The translations under genes and the position numbers were made by a program. Positions 1 through 9,400 of a DNA stretch of 64,000 nucleotides are shown here, one piece after another. Origin of the DNA: Citrobacter amalonaticus (lineage in GTDB: Bacteria > Pseudomonadota > Gammaproteobacteria > Enterobacterales > Enterobacteriaceae); the NCBI RefSeq assembly GCF_018323885.1, contig NZ_AP024585.1:2418001-2482000 (forward strand). The letters are read 5' to 3'. The notes beneath the pieces are model-generated. The model was not told where the DNA came from. It did not search any database and was given only the letters and a program-made list of their open reading frames with translations. Each line of letters starts with the position of its first letter. The first letter of the stretch is position 1.

Positions 1-315
1 ATTCCTGTTACTCGTGTAATGGATATCCGCAGAGGCATTATTGCTCCGGGAACAGACGACGCGCACCATTACAGAATTCAACTGGCATGGGGAGATTATC
101 AACACCAACCTTCAGGCGACCCGGCTATGCCCGTGAGAGCAGACCGTTATGTCGAGGCGCATGAACTGATCAAGGGTTATAGCGAGGTTGATGGGCTCGC
201 TGACAGTGAGTCTGGTCACACCATTAGAATGGCGGCGCGCGCTATTCGTACCTCCGGTGACGAAATTCCTGGGCCAATCAGTACCGTGATACAGGTCATT
301 GCCTATTACCGCTAA
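1..315 (+). CDS. C-terminal part of an unrecognised protein (5' end outside window)
   Basis: The reading frame is open from the first base to a TAA at 313-315. An ATG at 19 is available, but the frame continues upstream of it without a stop, so this is probably the tail of a longer gene. The last ~100 residues are mixed polar and hydrophobic, and the end (STVIQVIAYYR) alternates like a terminal beta strand. Such an ending occurs in chaperone-usher fimbrial subunits, but no Cys pair or other diagnostic motif is visible, so I do not assign a function. It is followed by the 3' end of cybB on the opposite strand (convergent). Confidence 0.45.
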   Translation: MPVTRVMDIRRGIIAPGTDDAHHYRIQLAWGDYQHQPSGDPAMPVRADRYVEAHELIKGYSEVDGLADSESGHTIRMAARAIRTSGDEIPGPISTVIQVIAYYR

Positions 316-378
316 ACTTTGCAAAGTCGCCCGCAGAATACAGGCGCCGGAAGCGCTCCCCGCGCCTGTATAATCACG

Positions 379-906
379 CTAGCGTTTACGCGGCATCATG
401 CGCAGCAGCGTGTTGTCCTTCCAGAAATAGTGGTGCAGTAGCGCGGCGGCGGCATGCAACGCAATCACAAAATAGCCCAGATTGGCCAGCGTGATGTGCC
501 AGGATTTCAGCGTATCCACCAGGTCAAAGTTCCCTTCTGCCGCGTGCGGCATCACCAGACCAAAGGCCATCCACGGATTACCACGGTTGTACATCATCAC
601 CATGCCGATCAATGGCAGCGCGATGAACAGCAGATAAATCACCAGGTGCCCAAGATGCGCCAGTCCGGTCATCATCGGCTTCGGTTTGGGCACGATGGGA
701 GGAGCCGGATATTTCAGCCTGATCAGCAGACGCGCCACCATCAGCACCAGAATCGCTATCCCACTAGAAACGTGAATCATATTAATGAGGGGACGATCGC
801 TGCGAGGAAAAAAGCCCCGAAACTCCATCGCACAGTAAGCGACAATCACCAGTAAAAAGACCAGCCAGTGGATGCCAATTTGCAGGCTTGAGTACTTATT
901 GCCCAT
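379..906 (-). CDS. cybB: cytochrome b561, superoxide:ubiquinone oxidoreductase
   Basis: 175-residue inner-membrane di-haem cytochrome b, almost collinear with E. coli CybB (176 aa). Four hydrophobic helices are evident, roughly residues 10-28, 45-63, 84-106 and 140-160. The four histidines expected to ligate the two haems are present at 13, 45, 137 and 151. The family passes electrons between superoxide or quinol and the ubiquinone pool. The C-terminus ends in the basic stretch MMPRKR, cytoplasmic by the positive-inside rule. An AGGAAG ribosome site lies 4 bases before the ATG. It is divergent from gapC, leaving about 190 bases for both promoters. Confidence 0.95.
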   Translation of the reverse strand: MGNKYSSLQIGIHWLVFLLVIVAYCAMEFRGFFPRSDRPLINMIHVSSGIAILVLMVARLLIRLKYPAPPIVPKPKPMMTGLAHLGHLVIYLLFIALPLIGMVMMYNRGNPWMAFGLVMPHAAEGNFDLVDTLKSWHITLANLGYFVIALHAAAALLHHYFWKDNTLLRMMPRKR

Positions 907-1095
907 AACACTTCCTGAGTAAAAAACAATAAAGCGACAACATAGCGATCTTTCCTTAAAAATTCATTAACTTTTCTACGCCGCATTTCAGACAGTTAGG
1001 GTTAACGGCAAGATGTGCGATTGCTCACCCCGGCATCCTGGACTATGCCTGGTAGGGAAAAAAGAATGTCCGCTACATCCTCACAGGAGTTAATC

Positions 1096-2097
1096 ATGAG
1101 TAAAATTGGCATTAACGGTTTTGGTCGTATTGGTCGCCTGGTGTTGCGTCGGTTACTCGAAGTCAAAAGCGATGTTGATGTGGTCGCGATCAACGACCTC
1201 ACCTCCCCTAAAATCCTTGCCTATCTGCTAAAGCATGACTCTAACTATGGTCCGTTCCCCTGGAGCGTGGACTTTACCGAAGACGCGCTGATTGTTGACG
1301 GGAAAACGATCGCGGTTTATGCAGAAAAAGACGCCAAGAATATCCCGTGGAAAGCGAAAGGAGCGGAAGTCATTATTGAATGCACCGGCTTTTATACCTC
1401 AACTGAAAAGTCTCAGGCGCATATCGATGCTGGCGCGAAAAAAGTGCTGATCTCCGCGCCGGCTGGCGATATGAAGACCATTGTCTACAACGTTAACGAT
1501 GACACGCTGAATGCCAGTGATGTGATTGTTTCGGTGGCTTCCTGCACCACCAACTGCCTGGCGCCGATGGCGAAAGCGCTGCACGACAATTTTGGTATTA
1601 AAGTGGGCACCATGACCACCATTCACGCCTACACCGGCACGCAGTCGCTGGTGGACGGTCCGCGTGGCAAAGATCTGCGCGCATCGCGTGCGGCCGCTGA
1701 AAACATCATTCCGCATACCACAGGCGCGGCAAAAGCAATTGGTCTCGTTATTCCGGATCTCAGCGGCAAGCTGAAAGGTCATGCTCAGCGCGTGCCGGTG
1801 AAAACCGGTTCTGTCACTGAACTGGTGTCGATTCTGGCTAAGAAAGTGACGGCGGAAGAGGTTAACAACGCGCTGAAGAAAGCCACGCACAACAATGAAT
1901 CTTTTGGCTATACCGATGAAGAAATTGTCTCTTCAGACGTTATCGGTTCGCACTTTGGTTCTGTGTTTGATGCCACCCAGACCGAAATTACCGAGGTGGG
2001 CGATCTGCAACTGGTAAAAACAGTGGCCTGGTACGACAACGAATACGGATTCGTGACGCAACTGATCCGTACCCTTGATAAGTTCGTCAAACTTTAA
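1096..2097 (+). CDS. gapC: glyceraldehyde-3-phosphate dehydrogenase, intact GapC
   Basis: 333-residue NAD-dependent glyceraldehyde-3-phosphate dehydrogenase. The Rossmann motif [10 protein letters not shown] is at residues 5-14 and the catalytic ASCTTN with its active-site Cys is near residue 150. The conserved HAYTGTQ and YDNEYGF segments are also present. The frame is open further upstream, but the ATG at 1096 has AGGAG seven bases before it and gives the normal family start [10 protein letters not shown]. The position between cybB and aldA is that of E. coli gapC, which is a broken gene in K-12; here the frame is full length with all catalytic features. Whether it is a second glycolytic enzyme beside gapA cannot be judged from this window. 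Confidence 0.93.
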   Translation: MSKIGINGFGRIGRLVLRRLLEVKSDVDVVAINDLTSPKILAYLLKHDSNYGPFPWSVDFTEDALIVDGKTIAVYAEKDAKNIPWKAKGAEVIIECTGFYTSTEKSQAHIDAGAKKVLISAPAGDMKTIVYNVNDDTLNASDVIVSVASCTTNCLAPMAKALHDNFGIKVGTMTTIHAYTGTQSLVDGPRGKDLRASRAAAENIIPHTTGAAKAIGLVIPDLSGKLKGHAQRVPVKTGSVTELVSILAKKVTAEEVNNALKKATHNNESFGYTDEEIVSSDVIGSHFGSVFDATQTEITEVGDLQLVKTVAWYDNEYGFVTQLIRTLDKFVKL

Positions 2098-2104
2098 GCG
2101 TAAA

Positions 2105-2124
2105 GGCGGAGTGAAACCTCCGCC
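2105..2124. terminator. hairpin between convergent gapC and aldA
   Basis: A 7-bp GC-rich stem GGCGGAG/CTCCGCC with a 6-base loop sits just after the gapC stop and before the aldA stop. No long T run follows on either strand, so termination in both directions is inferred from position. Confidence 0.5.
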
Positions 2125-2136
2125 CTGCTTTGCCGA

Positions 2137-3576
2137 TCAGGACTGCAAATAAACCACCTGGGTTTGCAGATACTCGTTCAGCCCGTGCTTGCCGTCTGCG
2201 CCGCCAATCCCCGACTTACGCCATCCCGCGTGGAAGCCCTGCATTGCTTCAAAGTTCTCGCGATTAATATAAGTCTCACCAAACTTCAGCCCGTTAATGG
2301 CTTTCATCGCGACGTTGAGATTCTGCGTATAAATAGACGATGTCAGGCCGTAATCACTGTCATTAGCCATCGCGATAGCCTCCTCCAGCGTGTTGAAGAC
2401 CACCACAGGCAGCACAGGGCCAAAGGTCTCTTCGTGCATGATGGCCATCTCCTGACGAACATCCAACAGCAATGTTGGCGGATAGAAGTAACCTTTGCCC
2501 TCAACGGCTTTGCCGCCGAGCGCCACCCGCGCCCCCTCCTGTACCGCCCTCGCCACTTTCTGCTCCACACGTTGCAGGGCCGCGGCATTGATAAGCGGCC
2601 CCATGGCGATATCGTTACGCTCGCCTGGATTCCCGAACTGTACCGCTTTCAGGGCTTCGCCCAGGCGGTTCACGAACAGGTCATAAATCCCTTTTTGTAC
2701 GTAGACACGCTCCGCGCAGTTACAAACCTGTCCGGTATTGATGACCCGGGAATCCACAATCGCTTTGACCGCCAGTTCAAGATCGGCATCATCCATCACA
2801 ATCGCTGGCGCCTTGCCACCCAACTCCAGGCACACTTTGGTGATATTTTTCGCCGCAGTCGCCATAATCTTTTCACCTGCTGCCACGCTGCCGGTCATGC
2901 TGACCATCGCCACTTTCGGGTTACCGGCCAGTTCCTGGCCGACGGTTTCACCACGCCCCAGCACCAGGTTAAACACACCACGCGGCAGACCAATCTCATC
3001 AACAATTTTGGCAAACGCAATCGCGTTATTGGGCGTGAATTCGCTGGGTTTAATCACGATGGTGTTCCCGGTCAACAGGGCCGGAGCCAGCTTACGGGCG
3101 ATCAGGAAGAACGGGAAATTCCACGGCAGGATCCCGGTGGTGACCCCCAGCGCGCGCTTAAACAGCAAGATATTCTCGCCAGGGCGATCGCTTTGCAGAA
3201 TTTCGCCTTCATAGCGACGAGCCCACTCCGCCATATAGTCGAGATAGTCGGCAGTAAAAGAGACTTCCACCTCGGCCAGTTGCTGAATTTTTCCTCCTTC
3301 AGCCACAATTAAGGCACTGATTTCGCCAGCACGTTCACGGATCCCGGCGGCAATTTTGCGCAGCCAGCCAGCACGAACGATCGCTGGCAGCGCTTCCCAC
3401 TCAGCCTGCGCACGGTCCGCCGCTGCAATGGCTTTGCGCGCGTCTTCTGCACGACCATCAGGAATACGCGAAATCACCTCTTCCGTCGCCGGGTTGATGA
3501 CATCAATCCAGGCATCCTCGTGCCAGGTCACAAACTGTCCATCGATATACATAGGATGTTGTACGGGTACTGACAT
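2137..3576 (-). CDS. aldA: lactaldehyde/glycolaldehyde dehydrogenase AldA
   Basis: 479 residues, same length as E. coli AldA. NAD-dependent oxidation of L-lactaldehyde to lactate (fucose and rhamnose catabolism) and of glycolaldehyde to glycolate, in the cytosol. The aldehyde dehydrogenase signatures are present: PWNFPFF near residue 150, the LELGGKAPAIV block with the general-base Glu near 251, and the GQVCNCAERVYV block with the catalytic Cys near 285. The start MSVPVQHPMYIDG matches the E. coli N-terminus. The upstream region is AT-rich. In E. coli the gene responds to ArcA and CRP; no site is claimed here. Confidence 0.96.
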   Translation of the reverse strand: MSVPVQHPMYIDGQFVTWHEDAWIDVINPATEEVISRIPDGRAEDARKAIAAADRAQAEWEALPAIVRAGWLRKIAAGIRERAGEISALIVAEGGKIQQLAEVEVSFTADYLDYMAEWARRYEGEILQSDRPGENILLFKRALGVTTGILPWNFPFFLIARKLAPALLTGNTIVIKPSEFTPNNAIAFAKIVDEIGLPRGVFNLVLGRGETVGQELAGNPKVAMVSMTGSVAAGEKIMATAAKNITKVCLELGGKAPAIVMDDADLELAVKAIVDSRVINTGQVCNCAERVYVQKGIYDLFVNRLGEALKAVQFGNPGERNDIAMGPLINAAALQRVEQKVARAVQEGARVALGGKAVEGKGYFYPPTLLLDVRQEMAIMHEETFGPVLPVVVFNTLEEAIAMANDSDYGLTSSIYTQNLNVAMKAINGLKFGETYINRENFEAMQGFHAGWRKSGIGGADGKHGLNEYLQTQVVYLQS

Positions 3577-3736
3577 GCGCTACTCCTGTGATTGAATTGT
3601 TTTTAACAAGTGAAACTATTGTTAATAAACATCAATCATGCCTCGGCGATCCCGGCTGGTGTCGTAATTCTGTGAACTGCTTCATAAAAGAGAGGGGTCA
3701 GGCTGGGGAGAACGAAAACGCAGGCATTTTTGTTTT

Positions 3737-3768
3737 GCCCGTTTGAGAGAAAACACTCCCAAACGGGC
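3737..3768. repeat. inverted repeat after ydcF
   Basis: Perfect 9-bp arms GCCCGTTTG/CAAACGGGC separated by 14 bases, just beyond the ydcF stop. No T run follows on the minus strand, so it may be a weak or factor-assisted terminator. Confidence 0.4.
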
Positions 3769-3773
3769 AGGAG

Positions 3774-4571
3774 TTAGCGTAACGAACGGTGGTTCATCGC
3801 CTCATTCAGCGCCGCATCCTGTTGCAGGATCTGCCACGCGGCCTCGACCTCCGGCGGAAAATCCACATGCACAATGAAGTCACGCCCCCGAGGTCCATAG
3901 CCGGTGTCATCATTGCGCAAGCGCGGGATTTCGCCCACCACCAGCGCTAAATAGCGATCGATGCTCCACAGGCCGCCAGGGTCATTAGCAAATACAATAT
4001 CGTCCTCCTGCTGACACAAGACAGGCGTAAATCCCGGATGGCTCAACCAGCGCGGTGCGTCCGGATCGTCACGGGTTACCCGGCGAAAGGTCGCTACGGT
4101 ACGCCGTTGCATCGTAGGATCCTGTACCACAATGGCCGTGTTAATCGGTGTTGCGGCCTGCGCGATCATTTGCGCGCTAAAACGGGCGTTCTCTCCGCAG
4201 TTAGTTGACTGATCTTCCAGCCAGATTTTGTCTGCGGGAATGTGCCAGAACTGCCGGGCAATATCCGCCAGGATGGCGGCTTCGGCGCGTCCGGTCGTCT
4301 GGATCGTGTTGTAACGGGGATGTTGGGCAACGGCGGCATACAGGAAGGTCGTGGAGTGACCAATCCCACCAGCGATCAGCAGCGGAACCTCTTGCTGTTG
4401 GGCTATCTGGCAGGCCGCGTCAATTGTCGGGATGACGGCATTGCCCGCCAGTACCACGCAGTCTGCCGGGTAAGCAGGCCCGCCGCAGAAATCATCCTGC
4501 GCCAGCCACTGCCCCACCGTGTTGATCGCCTCAAGAGTGTTGGCGGAAAGTCTCGGGAACGGTTGCATCAT
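3774..4571 (-). CDS. ydcF: DUF218 (YdcF-like) protein, SAM-binding family
   Basis: 265 residues against 266 for E. coli YdcF. DUF218 family; the E. coli protein is known to bind S-adenosylmethionine, but no enzymatic reaction is established. Visible family features are the VLAGNAVIP strand-loop near residue 40, GGIGHST near 70, the acidic [11 protein letters not shown] segment near 120 and [11 protein letters not shown] near 150. There is no signal peptide, so it is cytosolic. The start ATGATG has a strong GAGGAGGAG site 4-7 bases upstream, so either ATG may be used. It lies after aldA on the same strand order as in E. coli. Confidence 0.9.
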   Translation of the reverse strand: MMQPFPRLSANTLEAINTVGQWLAQDDFCGGPAYPADCVVLAGNAVIPTIDAACQIAQQQEVPLLIAGGIGHSTTFLYAAVAQHPRYNTIQTTGRAEAAILADIARQFWHIPADKIWLEDQSTNCGENARFSAQMIAQAATPINTAIVVQDPTMQRRTVATFRRVTRDDPDAPRWLSHPGFTPVLCQQEDDIVFANDPGGLWSIDRYLALVVGEIPRLRNDDTGYGPRGRDFIVHVDFPPEVEAAWQILQQDAALNEAMNHRSLR

Positions 4572-4710
4572 TAAGCTCCTCCTCTTATTTCAGCAGAGTA
4601 CCGCACCCGCGCTGAATAAACAGTAGATCTCTCTGAAAGGCTGATGATTGATATTTCGACGCTTTTTTTGTCATCTCAGTGAAATAACACAAAACGTCTA
4701 AAAATCGGGC

Positions 4711-4909
4711 GGTTGCACCTGCACATTATCCTGTTTAATTATCATAATATGAATAATTAACGTCATTTATTCTGCAATTACAGAAATTCATCCTGGCAAA
4801 ATGCTCTCTTTTTAGCCCATTACGGCGTGCCTCCTCTTGTTAAATGTTACTAACACACCTAGTTTGATTAACAATTTCACAACCTTTTAACGTAACAGGT
4901 TGCACCTGC
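4711..4909. promoter_or_regulatory. two operator-like repeats upstream of the MHS transporter
   Basis: The 388-base gap between ydcF and the transporter contains two perfect copies of GGTTGCACCTGC, at 4711-4722 and 4898-4909. The second sits inside the inverted repeat CAGGT-TGC-ACCTG (4897-4909), about 50 bases before the transporter ATG. The core GGT-N3-ACC symmetry resembles operators of GntR- or LacI-type regulators, but no regulator gene is adjacent, so the factor is unknown. The rest of the gap is AT-rich and shows nothing else I recognise. Confidence 0.5.
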
Positions 4910-4959
4910 CGCACTGCCAGGTGACACCTTTTTTGTTCTCTGGCGGAGGTTTACAGTTA

Positions 4960-6279
4960 ATGACGACCCATGAAAGCAGTACGGTTATTCTGAAGAAAAA
5001 TAAGAAGGTACTTGTCGCCAGTCTGACCGGCAGTGCGATTGAGTGGTTCGATTACTTTCTGTATGGCACCGCGGCTGCGCTGGTGTTTAACAAGATTTTC
5101 TTCCCGATGGTTGACCCGGTAATCGGTCTGATCCTCTCGTACCTCTCCTTCTCGTTGACCTTTTTTATTCGCCCGATTGGCGGGGTAATTTTCGCCCACA
5201 TCGGCGATCGCATCGGGCGTAAGAAAACGCTGGTGCTGACGCTTTCCCTGATGGGCGGCGCGACGGTGATGATCGGTCTACTGCCCACCTATGAGATGAT
5301 CGGTATCTGGGCCCCCATTCTGCTTATCCTGATGCGCATCATTCAGGGGATGGGCATTGGTGGCGAATGGGGTGGCGCACTCCTGCTGGCCTATGAATAC
5401 GCGCCGGAAAAACGCAAAGGCTTCTTCGGCAGTATTCCGCAGGCGGGCGTGACTATTGGCATGCTGATGGCGACGTTTATCGTCTCGCTGATGACCCTGT
5501 TTAGCGAGGAAGATTTCCTCTCCTGGGGCTGGCGTATTCCCTTCCTGCTGAGCTCCGTGCTGGTGCTGTTAGGACTGTGGATCCGTCGGGATATCGATGA
5601 AACGCCAGACTTCAAAAAGGTCAAAGCGACGGGTCAGGTTGCCAAAGCACCGCTGCGCGATACGCTGACTCATCACTGGCGTGAAGTGCTGATTGCCGCA
5701 GGTTTGAAGGTGGTGGAAACCGCGCCGTTCTATATTTTCTCGACCTTTGTGGTCAGCTATGCCACCAGCACACTGAGTTATCAGAAGTCCCAGGTGCTGG
5801 AAGCCGTCACCGTGGGTGCACTGATTGCTACGGTGATGATCCCGCTGATGGGGCTGCTGTCGGACAAAATTGGCCGCAAACGGATGTATGCCATCAGCGT
5901 CGCCCTGCTTGGCCTGTTTATCGTGCCATGGTTCTTGCTGCTGAATACCGGCACCACCTGGGGCATTATGCTGGCGACCATCGTGATGTTCGGCGTGCTG
6001 TGGGCACCGGTCACCGCCGTGCTGGGGACGCTGTGCTCGGAAATTTTCAGCGCTAACGTTCGCTACACCGGCATCACCCTCGGTTACCAGATTGGCGCAG
6101 CGCTGGCGGGCGGTACCGCTCCCCTCATCGCTACCGGGTTGCTGGCGAAATATGACGGCGACTGGGTGCCCGTGGCGTGGTATCTGCTTACCACCGTGGC
6201 GATATCCCTGGTTGCCATTTTCTTTGCCAGTCGGGTGAAACATAGCCCGGCGATCAACGCTCAGCCTAACGAATTGTAA
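4960..6279 (+). CDS. MHS-family MFS transporter (metabolite:H+ symporter)
   Basis: 439-residue major facilitator of the metabolite:H+ symporter family, the group of ShiA, ProP and YhjE. Twelve hydrophobic segments are apparent. The start region SAIEWFDYFLYGTAA, the loop 2-3 motif GDRIGRKKTL and its repeat LSDKIGRKRMY, and MGIGGEWGGALLLA in helix 5 are typical. I chose the ATG at 4960 because GGAGG lies 9 bases before it; the frame is open back to 4900 without a better site. E. coli K-12 has no gene between ydcF and hrpA here, so this is an insertion relative to it. The substrate cannot be read from sequence; organic or aromatic acids and osmolytes are possible. Confidence 0.85.
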   Translation: MTTHESSTVILKKNKKVLVASLTGSAIEWFDYFLYGTAAALVFNKIFFPMVDPVIGLILSYLSFSLTFFIRPIGGVIFAHIGDRIGRKKTLVLTLSLMGGATVMIGLLPTYEMIGIWAPILLILMRIIQGMGIGGEWGGALLLAYEYAPEKRKGFFGSIPQAGVTIGMLMATFIVSLMTLFSEEDFLSWGWRIPFLLSSVLVLLGLWIRRDIDETPDFKKVKATGQVAKAPLRDTLTHHWREVLIAAGLKVVETAPFYIFSTFVVSYATSTLSYQKSQVLEAVTVGALIATVMIPLMGLLSDKIGRKRMYAISVALLGLFIVPWFLLLNTGTTWGIMLATIVMFGVLWAPVTAVLGTLCSEIFSANVRYTGITLGYQIGAALAGGTAPLIATGLLAKYDGDWVPVAWYLLTTVAISLVAIFFASRVKHSPAINAQPNEL

Positions 6280-6286
6280 TCCCTTC

Positions 6287-6307
6287 GCGGCCAGATCCTC
6301 TGGCCGC
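6287..6307 (+). terminator. terminator after MHS transporter
   Basis: 9-bp perfect stem GCGGCCAGA/TCTGGCCGC with a 3-base loop, 8 bases after the stop codon, followed by a short T-rich TTCTGT tail. Confidence 0.65.
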
Positions 6308-6345
6308 TTCTGTAACAATAAGGTACAGACTCGAACGTCTCACTT

Positions 6346-6380
6346 GCGTCCGATGGCGCTGCGCTTGTCGGGCCTACGGA
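6346..6380. repeat. REP-like palindromic element
   Basis: The block GATGGCGCTGCGCTTGTCGG followed by GCCTACGG has the core and GCCTACG end of enterobacterial REP (PU) sequences. It lies between the convergent MHS transporter and hrpA, the usual extragenic position for such elements. Only one copy is seen. Confidence 0.7.
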
Positions 6381-6405
6381 CAATATATTGCCATCCGGTA
6401 CTGAA

Positions 6406-9400
6406 TTACCCGCTAATCTGCTCCATCGCCTGCAGGATACGTTTATCCGAAATGGGATACGGCGTTCCCAGCTGTTGGGCAAAATAGCTGACCCGCAATT
6501 CTTCAATCATCCAGCGGATCGCTTTCACCTCCTCGTCTTCGCGTCGCGCCGGCGGCAGTTTGTTGAACCACTGCTGCCAGGCCTGCTGTACGCTTTCGAC
6601 TTTCAGCATCTGCGCGCGATCGCGATGGGGATCAATCGCCAGTTTCTCAAGACGTTTTTCAATCGCCTGCAAGTAACGCAGCGTATCGCCAAGACGACGG
6701 AAGCCGTTGCCGGTGACAAATCCGCGATACACCAGTCCGCCCATCTGCGCTTTGATGTCGGAAAGCCCCAACGCCATCGTCATGTCCACGCGCCCCTTCA
6801 GGCGTTTATTGATATTAAAGACGGCGGTCAGGATCTGTTCGACCTGCTTCGCAATCTCCACAACCGTCTCATTCAGCTCGGCACGAACCTTCTCATGCAG
6901 CGCGGCAAAACCCTCTTCCGTCCAGACCGGACCACCGTTAGCATCAATCAGCTTATCCACGCCGCAGGAAATGCAGTCGTCAATCAGCTCCAGCACTTTG
7001 CCGTACGGGTTGAAGTACAGACCCAGCTTGGCTTTATTCGGCAGCTTCTCGTGCAGATATTTGATCGGCGACGGGATGTTCAACAGCAACAAACGGCGTA
7101 AGCCAGACCACATCGCCTGCTGTTGCTCCAGCGGATTATCAAAGAGTTTGATCGCCACGCTGTCGCGCTCATCCACCAGCGCAGGCCACGCTTTGACTTT
7201 GTAATTGCCACGTTTTTGCTCGTAGCTTTCCGGCAGTTGCCCAAAACTCCAGATGTGCAACCCGCTCTGTTCAATGCCATCATCGGCCACCGCCGAGAGC
7301 GTCTCCTGCACTTTTCCTTTCAGCCGGTCTTTTAGCTCCTGTAGCGAGCGCCCTTCATCCAGCTTCTTGTTTTTATCATCCACCACCCGGAAGGTGATTT
7401 TCAGATGATCGGGCACCTGATCCCAGTGCCAGTCCTCGCGGTCAACCGTCACGCCTGTCATCCGACGCAGCTCACGCTCCAGCGCGTCCAGTAGCGGCAG
7501 CTCCAGTGGCGTCACGCGGCCTAAAAACGCCTCGGCATAGTTTGGGGCCGGAACAAAGTTACGCCGCACCGGCTTCGGCAGCGATTTAATCAGCGCAATC
7601 ACCAGTTCGCGACGTAAGCCCGGGATCTGCCATTCAAAACCATTTTCGTCGACCTGATTCAACAACGGCAGCGGAATATGTACCGTCACCCCGTCCGCAT
7701 CCGCCCCCGGTTCAAACTGATAGCTCAACCGCAGTTTCAGCGAGCCCTGATGCCAGAAGTTCGGGTAATCCAGCTTGCTGATGTTGTCCGCGCCCTCTTT
7801 GATCAACATGCTCTTTTCAAAATTGAGCAGGTCCGGCGTCTCGCGACTGGTCTTCTTCCACCAGTTATCAAAGTGACGGGCAGAAATGACATCATGGCTG
7901 ATGCGCTGGTCGTAGAACTCGAACAGCGTCTCGTCGTCCACCAGAATGTCACGGCGACGCGATTTATGCTCCAGTTCTTCCACTTCGGCACGCAGTTTGA
8001 GGTTTTCGCGGAAGAAAGCATGACGCGTCTGCCAGTCGCCCTCCACCAGCGCATGGCGGATAAACAGTTCACGGCACAGCGCCGGATCAATCTGGCTGTA
8101 GTTCACCTTACGCGCTGCGACGATCGGCAGACCGTAGACGGTCACCTTTTCCGTCGCCATCACCGCGCCCTGCGCCCGCTCCCAGTGCGGTTCACTGTAC
8201 GAGCGTTTAATCAGATGCTGAGCGACCGGTTCCACCCACTCGGGATCGATGCGTGCTGCAATGCGCCCCCACAGACGGCTGGTTTCCACCAGCTCCGCAA
8301 CCATTGCCCACTTCGGCGGCTTCTTGAACAAGCCGGAACCGGGGAAAATCGAAAAACGGGCATTACGCGCGCCGGTATATTCCTGCTTATCGGCATCTTT
8401 CATGCCAATATGCGACAACAGCCCGGTCAGTAGCGCAATATGGATCTCGCGGTATTCCGCCGGTTCGCTGTTCACCGGAATACCCAGCTCTTTTACCACC
8501 TGACGCAGTTGGGTGTAGATATCCTGCCACTCACGCACGCGCAGATAGTTCAGATAGTCGGTCCGGCACAGGCGACGAAACGCGTTGGACGACAGCGCTT
8601 TTTGCTGTTCGCCGAGGTAATTCCACAGATTCACAAAGGCAAGGAAATCGGACTCTTTATCGTGGAAGCGACGGTGTTTTTCATCAGACGCCTGCTGTTT
8701 GTCCATCGGGCGTTCGCGCGGATCCTGAATCGACAGCGCCGAGGTAATGATCATCGCCTCGCGCACGCAGCCATGTTTTTGCGCTTCCAGCACCATGCGT
8801 GCCAGGCGCGGATCCACCGGCAACTGGCTCAACTGGCGCCCCAACGGCGTCAGTTTATAGGCCGTCGCCTGTTCATCTGTGGTAATCGCACCCAACTCTT
8901 CCAGCAAACGCACGCCGTCCTGAATGTTGCGCTTATCCGGCGCTTCGACAAACGGGAACGCGGCGATATCGCCCAGCCCCAGCGCCGTCATCTGCAAAAT
9001 GACCGACGCCAGGTTGGTGCGCAGAATCTCCGGGTCGGTAAACTCCGGACGCGACAGGAAATCATCTTCAGAATAAAGACGAATGCAGATGCCTTCGGAT
9101 ACACGACCGCAGCGCCCTTTACGCTGGTTGGCGGAGGCCTGCGATACGGGCTCGATCGGCAAACGCTGTACTTTGGTGCGGTAGCTGTAGCGGCTGATAC
9201 GCGCCGTACCAGGGTCGATCACATATTTGATCCCCGGTACCGTCAGCGAGGTTTCCGCCACGTTGGTCGCCAGCACAATGCGCCGCCCGCTGTGCGACTG
9301 GAAGACGCGGTTCTGTTCGCTATTCGACAGTCGCGCATACAGAGGCAACACTTCCGTATGGCGCAGGTTGAGTTTATTCAGTGCGTCGGCGGTATCGCGG

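Noticed and set aside
2164..3312. 382-residue open frame opposite aldA
   Set aside because: Antisense shadow of a complete, well-conserved dehydrogenase; no recognisable motif.
5569..6318. 249-residue frame opposite the MHS transporter
   Set aside because: Gln/His-rich composition is typical of reverse-complement shadows; no ribosome site.
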